DNA from: Chloroflexota bacterium
Lineage (GTDB): Bacteria; Chloroflexota; FW602-bin22; JACPRP01
Direction: 5' to 3'
Length of the DNA: 8,195 nucleotides
NCBI GenBank assembly: GCA_016210495.1
Contig: JACQUC010000125.1
Location: 1-8,195 of the forward strand
Shown: one piece after another, positions 1-6,616 of the stretch
Layout: the number at the start of each line of letters is the position of its first letter
Numbering within the stretch: position 1 is the stretch's first letter
Translations under genes and position numbers: made by a program
Notes under the pieces: model-generated
What the model was told of the DNA's origin: nothing
Seen by the model: the letters and a program-made list of their open reading frames with translations, nothing else
Databases searched by the model: none

Positions 1-405
1 ACCTGTCGGCGTTGACCATTTTCTGGACGATGACGGCGATGAACTGCTCGCCGAGCAGGCCTTGCTTGATGCGGTAGAAAAGCACCCTCGCTCCAAACAG
101 CGAGGCCCAACAGGCCTTGATCTGGCGCACGAGGGCGTCCTCGCCCCGGACGTTTAGGAAGCTCTGGAACATACCGGCAAAGGAAAACTGGGCAGTGTCC
201 TCCACGGTGGCCGAAGAGCGCACCGCCACGAACTCCGCGGCAACCACCTGTTGCTGCGACAGCTTCTTGTAGGCCTCGCCAATGGCTTCCCGCACGTCGT
301 CCGGCACACGAGCCCTTGTGATCAGTCCCTGGAGAGCTTCAGAGACATCCCGCAGTTGCGCCGGATCGTCCACATCAAGTCCCTTGAGCCGTTCGGAGAC
401 CGCGG
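1..405 (-). pseudogene. PEP synthase / pyruvate, water dikinase, N-terminal ATP-binding domain fragment
   Basis: About 135 residues are readable on the minus strand without a stop. They include VAVRSSATVED (about 197-225), followed by FSFAGMFQSFLNVRGEDAL and CWASLFGARVLFYR. These are hallmarks of the PEP/pyruvate-binding (PPDK N-terminal) domain of PEP synthase, which makes phosphoenolpyruvate from pyruvate and ATP in the cytoplasm. The upstream stretch LKGLDVDDPAQLRD also fits the family. The normal N-terminus, with the VGGKGANLGEL-type start and the PxGF segment, is absent. Family resemblance fades at about 400-411, where glycosyltransferase coding begins on the other strand. The 3' end lies beyond base 1, so the phosphohistidine and PEP-utilising domains cannot be judged. 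A related PEP/pyruvate-binding protein such as a rifampicin phosphotransferase is possible but less likely. The gene has lost its start or is part of a chimeric joint. Confidence 0.78.
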
Positions 406-409
406 TGTC

Positions 410-1129
410 CGCCTGGTCAAAACCCCGACCGTGACCACCCTGCACGGCAGGCTCGATCTGCCCGAGCTTCAAGTTGTCTTCTCAGCATACCCAGAGGCGA
501 ATCTGATTTCCATCAGCAACCATCAGAGGGGACCTCTGCCCAATTCTAGGTGGATAGCAACGGTATACAACGGCATTCCCGTGGAAGATTTCGCGCTCGA
601 TACCAAACACGGCGATTACCTGGCCTTTCTGGGCAGGATAACACCGGATAAGGGGGTGGACATCGCGATTGAAGTAGCCAGGCGGGTCGGGATGAAGCTC
701 AAGATGGCCGCCAAGGTGGACAAAGTCGATCGGCAGTATTTCGAACAAGTGGTCAGGCCACAGCTCAGAGACCCGCTCGTCGAACACATTAGAGAGATCG
801 ACCAGATTACCAAGCGTGACTTCTTGGGGGGAGCCTACGCCCTGGTTTTCCCTATCGGCTGGCCCGAGCCGTTTGGCTTGGCAATGATCGAGGCGATGGC
901 CTGTGGCACACCAGTAGTGGCAATGGATCGCGGATCCGTTCCCGAAATCATCGTGCATGGAAAGACCGGGTTCATCTGCAATTCCGTCGACGGAATCGTA
1001 AGGGCTCTAGGAAACGTTCAGAGCATTGATAGAAAGGACTGTCGCCGCCACGTTGAAAGGCATTTCTCCGTTCGCGCGATGGTCGACGCCTACGAGGCTG
1101 CTTACAGGAAGGTGCTGGCAAGACACTAA
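410..1129 (+). pseudogene. GT4-family glycosyltransferase, N-terminally truncated
   Basis: The last 239 residues of a GT-B fold glycosyltransferase of family 4, which transfers a sugar from a nucleotide-sugar donor. The acceptor cannot be predicted. TVTTLHGRLDLPEL marks the end of the acceptor-side Rossmann domain. YLAFLGRITPDKGVDIAIEV opens the donor-binding domain. WPEPFGLAMIEAMACGTPVV carries the EX7E motif (Glu codons at 866 and 890). The family is normally about 340-360 residues, so roughly the first 100 are missing, including the usual N-terminal glycine-rich loop. The frame stays open upstream to an ATG at 251, but that part is the antisense of the PEP synthase gene and not glycosyltransferase sequence. 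No ribosome binding site belonging to this gene is visible. The C-terminus looks complete and ends at TAA. Confidence 0.82.
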
Positions 1130-1407
1130 GCACAGCCACTTTTCGCGTCGCTACATTCGGATGCCCGGTTGGCGTGCCTGACCAATGGTCGTGTCTACTA
1201 AACATTCCTCGCGGGGCAGCCCCACCGGCCCGGAGCAGCAAGATTTCGGAGGAGAGGACGTAAGGAGCGGGTCGTACGACGCCTTCACAACGACCCGGTC
1301 CGGTTACTCGGGCAGCAACGCTACGAAACCCGCGAGGACTCGACGGGAAGCTATCGCTCGGTTGATTTAGCAGGATACCTCAAGCGACCAAGAGACGTTT
1401 CTTCCGC
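1130..1407. other. Intergenic stretch without a recognisable gene
   Basis: This gap lies between the glycosyltransferase stop and the stop of the convergent small minus-strand gene. Short open frames cross it on the plus strand: a 61-codon frame from 1185, and another frame from about 1248 running past the end of the gap. Neither has a good ribosome binding site or any family I recognise. A short GGGGC-A-GCCCC palindrome at about 1214 is the only compact inverted repeat I noticed. It has no T-tract. Confidence 0.5.
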
Positions 1408-1647
1408 TCAGCGAATCGTGGTCCTGGGCATGCCCCTGGTCAGTTCGCCTGCGCGCGTGTGTTTCTCCAGTTCGGCAGTTAGTCTGGCAAGATCCTCTTC
1501 GTCCCGTTGCTTCATTTGTTTCCAGAGGTTGACACAATCGGGACAACTGTGAGACTGAGCATCGTTGGCGTAGGTGTCGTAGATGGCGAGGGCCTCACTC
1601 TTGTTCTGGATGGCAGAGACCAGGTCAAACAACATGTTTGGCAGCAC
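1408..1647 (-). CDS. Small two-helix, ferritin-like protein with a CPDC motif
   Basis: 79 residues. The preferred start is the GTG at 1647, because a full AGGAGGT (1653-1659) sits 5 nt upstream. In-frame ATGs at 1671 and 1722 would put this Shine-Dalgarno inside or downstream of the start. The product is almost entirely helical: helix 1 at about residues 6-31 (EALAIYDTYANDAQ), a short turn with CPDC (C35, C38), then a charged helix 2 at about 37-64 (MKQRDEEDLARLTAELEKH). The pattern resembles one half of a ferritin-like or rubrerythrin-like bundle (helix, turn, helix with D/E-E-x2-L), so a dimer could form a four-helix bundle. The usual ExxH iron ligands are not obvious, and I would not claim metal oxidation. 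The CxxC in the turn could bind metal or be redox-active. There is no signal peptide. Function unknown. Confidence 0.68.
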   Translation of the reverse strand: MLPNMLFDLVSAIQNKSEALAIYDTYANDAQSHSCPDCVNLWKQMKQRDEEDLARLTAELEKHTRAGELTRGMPRTTIR

Positions 1648-1652
1648 GTCAT

Positions 1653-1659
1653 ACCTCCT
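1653..1659 (-). promoter_or_regulatory. Ribosome binding site that sets a GTG start
   Basis: AGGAGGT on the minus strand lies 5 nt before the GTG at 1647. It favours this start over the two upstream in-frame ATGs. Confidence 0.7.
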
Positions 1660-1800
1660 GGGAATAGACATGGGGTTAACCGTCTGGCGCCGCGATATGC
1701 TAAAGTGCAAGAAGCGTACCAAGAAGGCGCATCTTGCGGGCTGGTTTAGCCAGTTGCTGAAGCATAGCGCAACTTGACTGTGGAATTGTGTTAAGCCCTC

Positions 1801-1834
1801 GCGCTCGCCCTCACAAGATTGCTAGGGCGAGCGC
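1801..1834. repeat. Perfect 11-bp inverted repeat (hairpin)
   Basis: GCGCTCGCCCT (1801-1811) is exactly complementary to AGGGCGAGCGC (1824-1834) across a 12-nt loop. It lies 109 nt downstream of the minus-strand BON gene stop and upstream of the ferritin-like gene. It could end BON transcription or lie in the leader of the next gene. Neither strand has a T-tract after the stem, so it is not a classical Rho-independent terminator. Confidence 0.7.
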
Positions 1835-1942
1835 ATGTTGAGCGCGGATCCAGGTCTGTGAACAGCCTTGAGTTGATCGGCCTGTTCGACAGAGAGCTGG
1901 ATTTCCTTGCGTTGGGTTATGGCCACCGCCAGTTTCACGTCG

Positions 1943-2245
1943 CTAGCTGACTTGCAGGTTGTTCTTCACGTCTTTCACGAAAGGAACGGCCCAGGCATCG
2001 TCCTCTGCCGCCCACTTCTCGTTGGCAGAAGAAACCGTGCCAGTCAGTGTCACGACGCCGTCGGAAACATTGACGTTCACGTTCAGCGAATCGACGAGGC
2101 CATCATAGAACAGCAGGTCCTCCACGTCGTGCTTTACGGCTGCATCGTCACGGCGGCTAGGCCCGTGAAACGGGCCCCACGGGCCCATGTAGAACGTGCG
2201 CGGGTCGCGTGGCCGCGACGGATACGGTCTACGAGAGTACTGCAT
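1943..2245 (-). CDS. Small BON-domain protein
   Basis: 100 residues. ATG at 2245 is preceded by a perfect AGGAGG (2252-2257) with 6-nt spacing. Residues 1-33 are rich in Pro, Arg, Tyr and Gly (FYMGPWGPFHGPS) and probably disordered. Residues 34-99 form a BON domain (OsmY/nodulation type, alpha-beta fold): a helix DDAAVKHDVEDLLFYDG, strands NVNVNVSDGVVTLTGTV, a second helix with EDDAW, and VKDVKNNLQVS. BON domains are known mainly from periplasmic or lipid- and ligand-binding proteins. This one has no signal peptide or lipobox, so it is probably cytoplasmic. The DDAWxVPxVxDVxNN block also occurs in the two BON proteins at 6003-7286, so all three are related. It lacks the CxxC segment of those two. 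It is divergent from archease, with a 143-bp shared upstream region. Role unknown. Confidence 0.85.
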   Translation of the reverse strand: MQYSRRPYPSRPRDPRTFYMGPWGPFHGPSRRDDAAVKHDVEDLLFYDGLVDSLNVNVNVSDGVVTLTGTVSSANEKWAAEDDAWAVPFVKDVKNNLQVS

Positions 2246-2388
2246 TTTCCGCCTCCTGTCACCTTGTCTGTTATCCCGATCAGCCAGCCTAGGAGCCAGA
2301 CCGGATCTCGTTTTTCAGGTCAAGTGTGCAAGTGGTGTGCCAAATCGTGGTACACATCCTGCTGGAAATATGCACTGACCAGAATAAT
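2246..2388. promoter_or_regulatory. Divergent intergenic region between BON and archease genes
   Basis: By position, these 143 bp should hold the promoters of both the minus-strand BON gene and the plus-strand archease-rtcB unit. I could not pick a convincing -35/-10 pair for either direction. The archease side has no Shine-Dalgarno. No clear operator palindrome was found. Confidence 0.4.
2252..2257 (-). promoter_or_regulatory. Strong ribosome binding site of the small BON gene
   Basis: AGGAGG on the minus strand, 6 nt before the ATG at 2245. It contrasts with the divergent archease gene, which has no such site. Confidence 0.75.
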
Positions 2389-2808
2389 ATGAGAACATTC
2401 AGAATCATAGCGCACACGGCTGACGTAAGAGTGAAAGTGGCAGCAAGTTCCTTAGAGGAGCTTTTCACAGTTTCCTTGGAAGGAATGAATCAGATCCTGA
2501 AGAGGAACTTCTGTAAGAGGAAAAACGGTTTGCCCTCAACAATCCATCAAATCGAGATTTCCTCTGCGGATACAACCGCCCTGCTAATCGATTTTCTATC
2601 TGAAGCTTTGACGCTGTCTCACATCCACGGCGCCATTTTCTGTCAGGTTGAGTTTGCTGAATTGGCTGCACATTCTCTGACTGCGAACTTGTTGGGGACT
2701 CAAGTCAAATCCTTTGACGAAGACATAAAGGCCGTCTCCTATCACGAGGCAGAAATCGAGCGGAACAGCCGGGGTAATCTACAAACGAATCTGGTGTTTG
2801 ACATATGA
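2389..2808 (+). CDS. Archease, activator of the RtcB RNA ligase
   Basis: 139 residues, the usual length. Archease speeds guanylylation and turnover of RtcB and binds divalent metal. The diagnostic N-terminus MRTFRIIAHTADVRV carries the conserved Asp (D12). The C-terminus ends LVFDI with the second conserved Asp (D138). Both aspartates are the metal ligands known from archaeal and human archease. The middle, SLEELFTVSLEGMNQIL and TALLIDFLSEAL, also fits the family. I chose ATG 2389 because HTAD normally lies about 8-10 residues from the start. A GTG-led extension from 2326 adds 21 non-homologous residues. No Shine-Dalgarno precedes 2389, so translation may be weak or leaderless. The stop overlaps the RtcB start in an ATGA (2805-2808), indicating translational coupling. 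GC is about 47% on sampled lines, lower than the flanking genes. Confidence 0.93.
   Translation: MRTFRIIAHTADVRVKVAASSLEELFTVSLEGMNQILKRNFCKRKNGLPSTIHQIEISSADTTALLIDFLSEALTLSHIHGAIFCQVEFAELAAHSLTANLLGTQVKSFDEDIKAVSYHEAEIERNSRGNLQTNLVFDI
2805..2808 (+). promoter_or_regulatory. ATGA stop-start overlap of archease and rtcB
   Basis: The archease TGA and the rtcB ATG share two bases. There is no Shine-Dalgarno at the rtcB start, so termination-reinitiation coupling is likely. This would keep activator and ligase in step. Confidence 0.8.
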
Positions 2809-4241
2809 TCGACAGGCACGTTCTCAGACGGGTTTCGCCCGTACTGTGGGAAATACCTCAGACACATAGAGCCGATATGCGAGTACCGGCGAGAATCTTC
2901 GCCTCAGAAAAAATGCTGAACGAGGTGTTTAGGGACAGGTCACTTGGGCAGCTCATTAACGTTTCCACTCTACCTGGTATCCTGAAAGCTGCGCTAGTTA
3001 TGCCAGATGTACATGAGGGATATGGCTTTCCTATCGGCGGTGTGGCCGCTATGAGTTACCCTGACGGCGTCATCTCACCAGGTGGAATTGGCTACGACAT
3101 AAATTGTGGCGTGAGACTTCTGAGATCTAGCTTGACGTTCGACGACGTGAATCACCGCCAGGGGCTGCTCGCCAGCAGGCTATTCCAGGAAATTCCCTCG
3201 GGTGTAGGTCACGGAGGGATACTTAAGTTATTTGATCGACAACTTGACGAAGTTCTGGCCAAAGGCGCTTTGTGGATGGTTGAACAAGGATACGGCCGAG
3301 ACGAGGACTTGAGCCATCTCGAATCGAAAGGCAGTTTGGAAAATGCCGACCATCACGTCGTGTCTGATCATGCCAAACAAAGAGGTAAGGATCAACTGGG
3401 AACAATTGGAGCGGGGAATCATTTTGTCGAGGTTGATCGAATTGTAGAGATCTTCGATGGCCGTATGGCCTCATCTTTTGGCCTTTCTCTCAATCAAATC
3501 GTTGTCTTGGTCCACTGTGGATCGAGAGGCCTCGGACACCAGGTGGCGACGGATTACATTAGAATAATGCTCAATGCTCTGGCGAAGTACAACATCACTT
3601 TGCCAGACCGAGAGCTGGCCTGCGCTCCACTCTCTTCACGAGAAGGGACTGACTACTTCAACGCTATGGCTGCCGCGGCGAATTTCGCATGGGCCAACCG
3701 GCAGCTCATCACCTGGGAGGTGCGCAACGTCTGGCAGGAGTTGTTTTCCGAGAGCTTGACGACGCTTTACGACGTCGCCCACAACATCGCCAAAATCGAA
3801 GAACACGACATAGACGGAGAGGTCAAAAAGGTCATTGTCCATAGGAAAGGCGCAACCAGAGCTTTTGGGCCTGCTCATTCTGAATTGATAGCAGAATACC
3901 GGGAAACCGGTCAACCGGTAATCATTCCAGGAAGCATGGGGACTGCCTCGTATGTCCTTGCCGGAACTACGGAGGGAATGAAGGAATCTTTTGGGTCGAG
4001 CTGTCACGGTGCGGGTAGAAGAATGTCGAGGCATCAAGCCAAAAGGCAAGTATCGGGCAAGACGTTGAAAGTGAATTTAGAGGAACAGGGGGTTTTTATC
4101 CAAGCCGGTTCTATCAAAGGTTTGGCTGAAGAAGCGCCGCTTGCCTATAAGGATATCCACGATGTAGTGGATGTAGTGGTCGAAGCCGGAATTGCCAAGA
4201 AAGTAGCGCGGCTAAAGCCGGTCGTCGTGATCAAGGGATGA
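2805..4241 (+). CDS. rtcB: RNA-splicing/repair ligase RtcB
   Basis: 478 residues, full length. RtcB joins RNA 3'-phosphate or 2',3'-cyclic-phosphate ends to 5'-OH ends using GTP and Mn2+. It acts in tRNA splicing in archaea and metazoa and in RNA repair in bacteria. The metal and guanylate site is complete: PDVHEGYGFPIGG, DINCGVR (D98, C101), GAGNHFVEV (N205, H206), HCGSRGLGHQV (H238) and VAHNIAK (H326). H401 in SSCHGAGRRMSR is the residue that becomes guanylylated. The C-terminus IHDVVDVVVEAG followed by LKPVVVIKG is typical. The start codon lies inside the archease stop (ATGA) and has no own Shine-Dalgarno, so expression should depend on archease translation. Plain coding for a cytoplasmic enzyme, with no frameshift. 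No RtcA cyclase or RtcR-like regulator is nearby. RtcR is the sigma-54 activator known from proteobacterial rtc operons. Confidence 0.96.
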   Translation: MIDRHVLRRVSPVLWEIPQTHRADMRVPARIFASEKMLNEVFRDRSLGQLINVSTLPGILKAALVMPDVHEGYGFPIGGVAAMSYPDGVISPGGIGYDINCGVRLLRSSLTFDDVNHRQGLLASRLFQEIPSGVGHGGILKLFDRQLDEVLAKGALWMVEQGYGRDEDLSHLESKGSLENADHHVVSDHAKQRGKDQLGTIGAGNHFVEVDRIVEIFDGRMASSFGLSLNQIVVLVHCGSRGLGHQVATDYIRIMLNALAKYNITLPDRELACAPLSSREGTDYFNAMAAAANFAWANRQLITWEVRNVWQELFSESLTTLYDVAHNIAKIEEHDIDGEVKKVIVHRKGATRAFGPAHSELIAEYRETGQPVIIPGSMGTASYVLAGTTEGMKESFGSSCHGAGRRMSRHQAKRQVSGKTLKVNLEEQGVFIQAGSIKGLAEEAPLAYKDIHDVVDVVVEAGIAKKVARLKPVVVIKG

Positions 4242-4280
4242 GTAACAGGTCCTCGCGCTGGCAGGGAGAAAGCATTTTTC

Positions 4281-4285
4281 GGAGG
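4281..4285 (+). promoter_or_regulatory. Ribosome binding site of RNase J
   Basis: GGAGG lies 5 nt before the ATG at 4291, in the 49-bp gap after rtcB. RNase J can therefore be translated independently of the upstream pair even if co-transcribed. Confidence 0.75.
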
Positions 4286-4290
4286 CAGAA

Positions 4291-5952
4291 ATGGTCAAAC
4301 AAGCCATCAAGGTGATCTCGCTCGGCGGCGTAGGCGAGGTGGGCAAGAATTCCACGGTCGTCCAGTACGGCAAAGACATGGTGCTCGTCGACGCTGGGGT
4401 GATGTTCCCGGAGGAACAGATGCTCGGGGTGGATCTGGTTATTCCGGATTTCAGTTACGTTAGGCAAAACGTCGACAGGCTTCGTGCCGTTCTACTCACA
4501 CACGGGCACGAGGACCACATTGGCGCTGTCCCCTACCTTCTGCAAACTCTCGGCCGCAGGATTCCCATATATGGATCAACTCTGACCCTGGGTCTTCTCA
4601 AGGCAAAGCTGGAGGAGTTTCGCGTAACGAAGCTGGCTGATCTCCAGACAGTGGAGTCTGGCCGGGCTTATCGCTTTGGCACTTTGGAGGCGGAGTTCGT
4701 CCCAGTCAGCCACAGCGTGCCGGATGCAAGAGCGATTGTCGTCGATTCGCCGGCCGGCGCGATAGTGATGACGGGCGATTTCAAGCTCGACGAAACGCCT
4801 GCGCTTGGGGCTGCTACGGAAATGGACAGATTGAGAGAGATTGGTAATCGTGGCATTCTTGCGCTGCTCTCCGATTGTGTGAGAGTCGAGCAGCCGGGAA
4901 GGACGCCCTCCGAGCGAGTCGTCGCCGAAGCGCTCGAGATGATCATTCGTGAAGCCCGCGGCCGGGTCATTTTGACCACCTTTGCGTCTAACATAACGCG
5001 TCTCGAGCAGGTCACGCGTATCGCAAGCATGTTCGGCAGGAAGGTGGCGGTGATTGGAAGGAGCATGGAAGATAGCGTCAAAGTGGCGCAGGAACTCGAC
5101 TACCTTCGTCCACCTGTCGGAACCATCGTGAGTCTACGTGAGATTCGCGGCTTGCCCCAGAATCGAGTTCTCCTGTTGGCCGCGGGAAGTCAGGGTGAGC
5201 CTACGTCGGCGCTGGCTCGGATTGCGGCGGGCGATCATCCGCAGATCAAGATAGTACCGGGGGACACGGTGATAGTCTCGGCAACGCCGGTGCCAGGTAA
5301 TGAAGAGACCGTGGCGAAAACCATCGACAACCTCTTCAGGCGCGGCGCAGTTGTTTTGTACCGGGATGTGGCACCGAACGTCCACGTTTCTGGCCACGCC
5401 AGCCGTGATGAGCTGAAGGATATGATAGGCCTTATCAAGCCGAAGTTCTGTGTACCGCTGCACGGCGAGTATCGCCATATGGTACTGTACCAGGTCCTGG
5501 CCGGCGAGACTGGAATTCCGCCTGAGCGGGTGATACTAGCCGAGATAGGCGATGTGGTGGAGCTAACCTCTGAATCGGCGCGAAAGAAAGGGCGCGTCCC
5601 CTCGGGTTCGGTGCTGGTCGATGGCTTAACGCTGGGGGTCACGCAGACGGTGCTGCGAGAGCGAGGGAAGCTAGCAGAAGATGGCATACTCATCGCCGCG
5701 GTGGCGGTTGACAGGGAAACCGGAAGAATCCTTGGGGGACCGGACATCCTTTCGCGGGGGTTTGTCTACCGGGACGAGGAGGACCTTTTCAAGCGCGGCC
5801 GTGCCCAGGTTCTACGCGCTGTGAAGCGCCAATTGAAGGGCGAGGCGGAATATGGATTTATTGTGGGCAAGATCAAGGACGTGCTGGGCAAGTTCATTTA
5901 CGAACAGACGAGACTACAGCCTCTGATACTCCCAGTCGTCACCGAAGTTTAG
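4291..5952 (+). CDS. rnj: Ribonuclease J (metallo-beta-lactamase/beta-CASP nuclease)
   Basis: 553 residues, close to the about 555 of Bacillus RNase J1. RNase J is a cytoplasmic 5'-3' exonuclease, with endonuclease activity, for mRNA decay and rRNA/5'-end maturation. The N-terminus IKVISLGGVGEVGKN is the classic opening. The beta-lactamase metal site is intact: THGHEDHIG (H71, H73, D75, H76), PVSHSVPD (H141) and MTGDFKLDE (D163). The beta-CASP part shows QPGRTPSE, HVSGHAS (H369) and PLHGEYRH (H391), which contacts the zinc and the phosphate. The C-terminal domain runs to LPVVTEV. One mild oddity is SDCVRVEQPGRTPSE, where most RNase J proteins have SDSTNAERPG. The start is fixed by GGAGG 5 nt upstream. 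It follows rtcB by 49 bp on the same strand with no terminator in between, so read-through from archease-rtcB is likely. GC is visibly higher than in those two genes. Confidence 0.95.
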   Translation: MVKQAIKVISLGGVGEVGKNSTVVQYGKDMVLVDAGVMFPEEQMLGVDLVIPDFSYVRQNVDRLRAVLLTHGHEDHIGAVPYLLQTLGRRIPIYGSTLTLGLLKAKLEEFRVTKLADLQTVESGRAYRFGTLEAEFVPVSHSVPDARAIVVDSPAGAIVMTGDFKLDETPALGAATEMDRLREIGNRGILALLSDCVRVEQPGRTPSERVVAEALEMIIREARGRVILTTFASNITRLEQVTRIASMFGRKVAVIGRSMEDSVKVAQELDYLRPPVGTIVSLREIRGLPQNRVLLLAAGSQGEPTSALARIAAGDHPQIKIVPGDTVIVSATPVPGNEETVAKTIDNLFRRGAVVLYRDVAPNVHVSGHASRDELKDMIGLIKPKFCVPLHGEYRHMVLYQVLAGETGIPPERVILAEIGDVVELTSESARKKGRVPSGSVLVDGLTLGVTQTVLRERGKLAEDGILIAAVAVDRETGRILGGPDILSRGFVYRDEEDLFKRGRAQVLRAVKRQLKGEAEYGFIVGKIKDVLGKFIYEQTRLQPLILPVVTEV

Positions 5953-5956
5953 TGTA

Positions 5957-5994
5957 GGTGAAACGAGCGTAACGCCGACAAGTCGCGATTCACC
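5957..5994. repeat. Imperfect inverted repeat between convergent genes
   Basis: GGTGAA (5957-5962) pairs with TTCACC (5989-5994). A second short GCG/CGC pairing is possible inside. It fills the 50-bp gap between the RNase J stop and the convergent BON gene stop. Position suggests a bidirectional transcription end, but the stem is weak and no T-tract follows. Confidence 0.35.
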
Positions 5995-6002
5995 GCAACT
6001 GG

Positions 6003-6512
6003 CTATTCTTTTGGAGCGGTCCTGACCCTTCGGTGAGGGGATATCGTGATATTGTTGCGCACGTCGGTGACGCCAGGGACCCGCCAGGCGTCGTCCCCTG
6101 CGGAATGTTTCGCCCGTTTGTTTGGCACCGACCCCGAAAGGGTCACGACTCCCGCGTCGGCCTCCACGTCAAGGTCAGCGTCGTATGGAATCAGAGGGTC
6201 GATATCGAAAGCGTCGTAGACCATCTCGGTAATCTCTTCGTCGGAGGGTAAGCCAGTGGCGATGAACTCAGGGCTGTACGCGCCGCCGTGGGTTCTCAAC
6301 CCACCTCCCCCTGCGAAAGTGGTCCAAAGTACGCTCATAGGGTTCCATCCCCCGAGTGCAGGCGCTGGGGACGGGCCTGCATGCCATACGGGGCCATTGT
6401 AGCCGCACATTGGACAATGGAACGAGCCTATCGGACTCGTGAAAGAAGCGCCTGGGATCCCCGTCGCCGTGCCAAAGGTTCGACCCCTCGGCATCATTTG
6501 ACCGTTTGGCAT
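6003..6512 (-). CDS. BON-domain protein with N-terminal HCPxCGYxGPVWH motif (copy B)
   Basis: 169 residues. ATG at 6512 is chosen because AAGGAGGT (6521-6528) lies 8 nt upstream. The frame is open back to 6638, but that extension has no family resemblance. Residues 31-44 (FHCPMCGYNGPVWH) place H32, C33, C36 and H44 as possible ligands of one zinc ion. Residues 45-88 are Gly/Pro/Trp-rich and probably flexible. Residues 90-156 form a BON domain: DEEITEMVYDAF, DADLDVEADAGVVTLSGSVP, GDDAWRVPGVTDVRNN. The tail is basic (PHRRVRTAPKE). There is no signal peptide or membrane segment. It is the second copy of the gene at 6732-7286, with 67 of 84 residues identical over GLRT to VRNN. It is convergent with RNase J, with 50 bp between stops. 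Function unknown. A DNA-, RNA- or membrane-binding adaptor would all be guesses. Confidence 0.86.
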   Translation of the reverse strand: MPNGQMMPRGRTFGTATGIPGASFTSPIGSFHCPMCGYNGPVWHAGPSPAPALGGWNPMSVLWTTFAGGGGLRTHGGAYSPEFIATGLPSDEEITEMVYDAFDIDPLIPYDADLDVEADAGVVTLSGSVPNKRAKHSAGDDAWRVPGVTDVRNNITISPHRRVRTAPKE

Positions 6513-6520
6513 TTTCGAAT

Positions 6521-6528
6521 ACCTCCTT
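6521..6528 (-). promoter_or_regulatory. Ribosome binding site fixing the start of BON copy B
   Basis: AAGGAGGT on the minus strand, 8 nt before the ATG at 6512. It excludes the 42-codon upstream extension. Confidence 0.75.
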
Positions 6529-6616
6529 GGACTTGCTGTTTGGCACGATCTCCTCTTGCCGTGACGCCGCCAAACCTGCAATACCTGTGCCAGTAAGCGT
6601 AACGAGCACGGCAAGA

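Larger units (their letters stand above)
1648..1942. other. Gene-poor spacer between two minus-strand genes
   Basis: About 295 bp. It contains the Shine-Dalgarno of the small ferritin-like gene at its left end, an 11-bp perfect hairpin at 1801-1834, and a 34-codon GTG-led minus-strand frame (1822-1926). That frame begins VAITQRKEIQLSVEQADQLK, faintly like the N-terminus of an IS630-type transposase. I see no convincing promoter. Confidence 0.5.

Noticed and set aside
251..409. Start of the glycosyltransferase at ATG 251
   Set aside because: This part is the antisense of clear PEP synthase coding and has no GT4 resemblance. Only the part from about 410 is glycosyltransferase.
1907..2392. 161-codon plus-strand frame opposite the small BON gene
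   Set aside because: It is the complement of a BON gene with a perfect Shine-Dalgarno and a recognisable domain. The plus-strand product has no family features.
3636..4049. 137-codon minus-strand frame inside rtcB
   Set aside because: It is the antisense shadow of a complete RtcB with all catalytic residues.
5235..5747. 170-codon minus-strand frame inside RNase J
   Set aside because: Ser/Thr/Pro-rich antisense shadow of an intact RNase J. No ribosome binding site or domain.
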